From: DATAMF01 sp964472565
GTDB taxonomy: Bacteria; Chloroflexota; Anaerolineae; Aggregatilineales; Aggregatilineaceae
Reading direction: 5' to 3'
Assembly (NCBI GenBank): GCA_964472565.1
Contig: CAYYNB010000225.1
Span: forward strand, 1 to 8,311
Length of the DNA: 8,311 nt
The notes under the pieces were generated by a model, which was not told where the DNA came from, did not search any database, and saw only the letters and a program-made list of their open reading frames with translations. Below, one piece after another: positions 6,797 to 8,311 of this stretch; position 1 is the stretch's first letter; the number at the start of each line of letters is the position of its first letter. Made by a program: the position numbers and the translations under genes.

Positions 6797-6807
6797 GAGT
6801 CGCGTTT

Positions 6808-7362
6808 ATGTCGCTGTATCACACGCTGTTGGGGGTGTTGAGCTGGCATCCCATGACGGGGTACGAACTCAAAAAACACCTGGATCACTCGGTCCAGTTT
6901 TTCTGGCATGCCGAACTCAGCCAGATTTATCCCACGCTCAAGGAACTGGAAGAAAAGGGGCATGTGTCGGTTGAAGTGATCCCGCAGAATGGCAAGCCGG
7001 ACAAAAAAATCTATGCGCTCACCCCGGCAGGCCGTGACGAGTTGATCGCGTGGCTGAGCGAACCGCTGGATCAGATTCCGCCGAATAAAAACGTCGTGCT
7101 GCTCAAGCTATTTTTTGCGGGCCTGCTGGACAAGGCGATCATTCTCGCGCAGCTACGGCTTCAGCTTGAGGCGTACCGGGCACGGTGGAAGCGTGTCCAG
7201 ACGGAAGGGGAAACCAGTCTGCAAGAGGGGCTTCAGATCGCGGGGGCGGGGCAGGAAAGTCTGATGTGGAAGCTGGTTCACCAATACGGTGTGATGAACC
7301 AACAGATGGTGATTCAATGGCTGGAAATGGCGATTGCAGCCGTAGAAGCGGAGGGGCAGTGA
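6808..7362 (+). CDS. PadR-family transcriptional regulator
   Basis: This 184-residue protein has the usual length and layout of a PadR regulator with a long C-terminal helix region (PadR-s2 type). Residues 1-85 are a winged helix: LLGVLSWHPMTGYELKKHL, then the recognition region AELSQIYPTLKELEEKGHV (35-53), then the wing with PDKKIYALTPAGRDEL (64-79). Residues 95-178 are helical and contain LRLQLEAYRARW, matching the Vir_act_alpha_C-type dimerisation domain. The ATG at 6808 is preceded by GGAG eight bases upstream. Family members typically repress exporter or detoxification genes until a small aromatic or drug ligand binds. Here the gene is divergent from the ABC exporter and is followed by a reductase-like gene that it overlaps. 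The large dyad in its promoter suggests it represses itself. The ligand cannot be deduced. Confidence 0.93.
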   Translation: MSLYHTLLGVLSWHPMTGYELKKHLDHSVQFFWHAELSQIYPTLKELEEKGHVSVEVIPQNGKPDKKIYALTPAGRDELIAWLSEPLDQIPPNKNVVLLKLFFAGLLDKAIILAQLRLQLEAYRARWKRVQTEGETSLQEGLQIAGAGQESLMWKLVHQYGVMNQQMVIQWLEMAIAAVEAEGQ

Positions 7363-8216
7363 TGGAACCGATTCTGGTGATCGGCGGAACGGGTATGTTG
7401 GGCGAACCGGTGGCGCGGCGCTTACAGGCGGACGGCTTCCCGGTGCGCATTCTGACCCGTTCGCCGGAGAAAGCCCGGCAGAAATTTCAGGCCGGATTTG
7501 AGGTGGTGGCGGGGGATGTCGAAGCGCCGGAAACCCTTGAGGCGGCGATGCAGGGCTGTCAGGGGGTGCATATCAATCTGCACGACAGCGCGCGATCCGA
7601 CCTGGAACGGGTCGGGGCGATCCATACGGCAGCGGCGGCGGCTAAAGTGGGCATTGGGCGGATCACATATCTGTCGGGGGCGTCGGTCACTGCCGAAAAC
7701 TGCTGGTTCCCCGATACACAAGCGCGCTATGAGGCGGAAAAAGCTATTCAGGAATCCGGTGTGCCGTATACCATTTTCAAAGCGACGTGGTTTATGGAAG
7801 CGCTGCCGAAGTTTGTGCGGGGTGGGCGCGGGCTGGTGATGGGTCCGGCCACGAAACGCTGGCATTGGGTCGCAGCGGCGGATTATGCCCGCATGGTCGC
7901 CGCCGCCTACCGGACGCCGGCTGCTGCCAACACGACCTTGTTTGTCTACGGGCCACAGGCGTATACCATCCGCGAGGCGCTGGCGTGTTATACGTCGGTT
8001 GTGTGTCCTGGGGCGCGCCTGATGTCGATGCCGTTTTGGGTCACGGCGATCTTTGCCCGGTTGGGCCGCCGCCATGAATTGCAGGCCGCGCTCCCATTCT
8101 TTCGCTACTGCGAGCGCACGGGGGTTCACGAGGCGGGCGATCCGGCAGAGGCGAATGGGCTGCTCGGTGCGCCCGCCATGACGGTAGAGCAGTGGAGCAG
8201 GCAGCGGACGGGGTAA
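7362..8216 (+). CDS. NmrA-like NAD(P)-binding protein (atypical SDR)
   Basis: The start is ATG at 7362, sharing its A with the PadR stop (TGATG) and served by GAGGGG at 7351-7356 inside the PadR gene, so the two genes are translationally coupled. The product has 284 residues. The N-terminus is a Rossmann fold with GGTGMLG (8-14). RILTRSPEKA (29-38) places Arg33 after the second strand, which favours NADP(H). GD at 51-52 and TYLSGAS (102-108) are also typical of NmrA-like proteins. Y123 and K127 (RYEAEKAI) form a YxxxK pair like that of true SDR enzymes, and SGVPYTIFKATWFME follows as in the family. It may be a quinone or aldehyde reductase, or a redox sensor without enzymatic activity. Co-transcription with PadR suggests a role in the same stress response. 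I cannot assign a substrate. Confidence 0.88.
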   Translation: MEPILVIGGTGMLGEPVARRLQADGFPVRILTRSPEKARQKFQAGFEVVAGDVEAPETLEAAMQGCQGVHINLHDSARSDLERVGAIHTAAAAAKVGIGRITYLSGASVTAENCWFPDTQARYEAEKAIQESGVPYTIFKATWFMEALPKFVRGGRGLVMGPATKRWHWVAAADYARMVAAAYRTPAAANTTLFVYGPQAYTIREALACYTSVVCPGARLMSMPFWVTAIFARLGRRHELQAALPFFRYCERTGVHEAGDPAEANGLLGAPAMTVEQWSRQRTG

Positions 8217-8248
8217 AGCATTGTGATACCTCTCTTCCTGGGACACTT

Positions 8249-8277
8249 TTGTCACTTGGATCGCTTGCCGCTAAAAT
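8249..8277 (+). promoter_or_regulatory. Promoter for a gene just beyond the right edge
   Basis: TTGTCA (8249-8254) and TAAAAT (8272-8277) are separated by exactly 17 bp and each matches consensus at five of six positions. Downstream, GAGAGGA (8302-8308) looks like a Shine-Dalgarno site, so a start codon is expected a few bases past 8311. The stretch 8217-8311 contains no other feature, and no terminator hairpin was seen after the NmrA-like gene. Confidence 0.65.
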
Positions 8278-8311
8278 GAAGAGCAGCAGTCTTTTGCCCA
8301 AGAGAGGATAG

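Larger units (their letters stand above)
6560..6807. promoter_or_regulatory. Divergent intergenic control region between the ABC operon and the PadR operon
   Basis: This 248-bp region is clearly richer in A and T than the flanking genes and holds no gene I can support. It contains the ABC ribosome site (6567-6572), a candidate minus-strand -10 with an adjacent small dyad (6668-6687), and the PadR promoter with a large AT-rich dyad (6734-6796). A weak nested pairing (ACCA/CCATT with AATGG/TGGT, 6585-6624) lies in what would be the ABC mRNA leader. Confidence 0.75.

Noticed and set aside
7185..7361. Upstream GTG extension of the NmrA-like gene
   Set aside because: It would overlap the PadR gene by 59 codons and precede the Rossmann fold with Gly/Arg/Ser-rich sequence. 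The ATG at 7362 has a ribosome site and starts directly before the first beta strand.
7422..8255. Minus-strand frame opposite the NmrA-like gene
   Set aside because: Arg/His/Pro-rich antisense shadow; the plus strand encodes a full Rossmann protein.
1..8311. Mobile element, CRISPR array, tRNA or toxin-antitoxin pair
   Set aside because: No transposase or integrase motifs, no regularly spaced direct repeats, no cloverleaf sequence, and no small paired genes were seen on either strand.

Overview
The window is GC-rich bacterial DNA that looks like a chromosomal segment of a Chloroflexota bacterium (Anaerolineae-like). This placement rests on recalled family resemblance, not a search. The clues are a large GT-C-like membrane protein carrying the paired C-terminal beta-sandwich domains common in that phylum, a secreted PPC-like protein, and a palindrome of a type remembered from such genomes. 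There are no rRNA, tRNA, CRISPR or transposase genes.

Left part (1-2830, + strand). The window opens inside a multi-pass membrane protein gene (3-1310). An in-frame TAA interrupts it, and the same reading frame continues to 1997 with the rest of its extracytoplasmic C-terminal domains. It is therefore best read as one gene split by a nonsense codon. A separate secreted protein of unknown function follows (2072-2830), with its own Shine-Dalgarno site and a possible extended -10 promoter. A near-perfect palindrome at 2841-2868 separates it from the convergent operon and looks like that operon's terminator.

Centre (2883-6559, - strand). Three tightly packed genes, read right to left, form an ABC-2 type exporter of the NatA/NatB (YhaQ/YhaP) kind. 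They are an ATPase with a DUF4162-like tail followed by two paralogous permeases, each with a large extracytoplasmic loop. Spacings of 15 nt and -4 nt indicate one transcript.

Right part (6560-8311). A 248-bp divergent intergenic region separates the ABC operon from a PadR-family regulator (6808-7362), which overlaps an NmrA-like NAD(P)-binding protein (7362-8216) by one base. The PadR promoter (TTGACA, 17-bp spacer, TACGAT) runs into a 38-bp AT-rich dyad with 16 of 19 pairs matching, a strong candidate autoregulatory operator. The ABC operon probably has its own promoter near 6668, next to a different small dyad. The last 95 bp hold a well-formed promoter and a Shine-Dalgarno-like sequence for a gene starting just beyond the window.

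Taken together, the centre and right parts look like a drug- or metabolite-responsive export module: PadR sensor, divergent heterodimeric ABC exporter and a coupled oxidoreductase. The architecture resembles known PadR-controlled exporters such as LmrR-LmrCD. The added reductase and the operator are the least conventional parts. I see no clearly new class of system.
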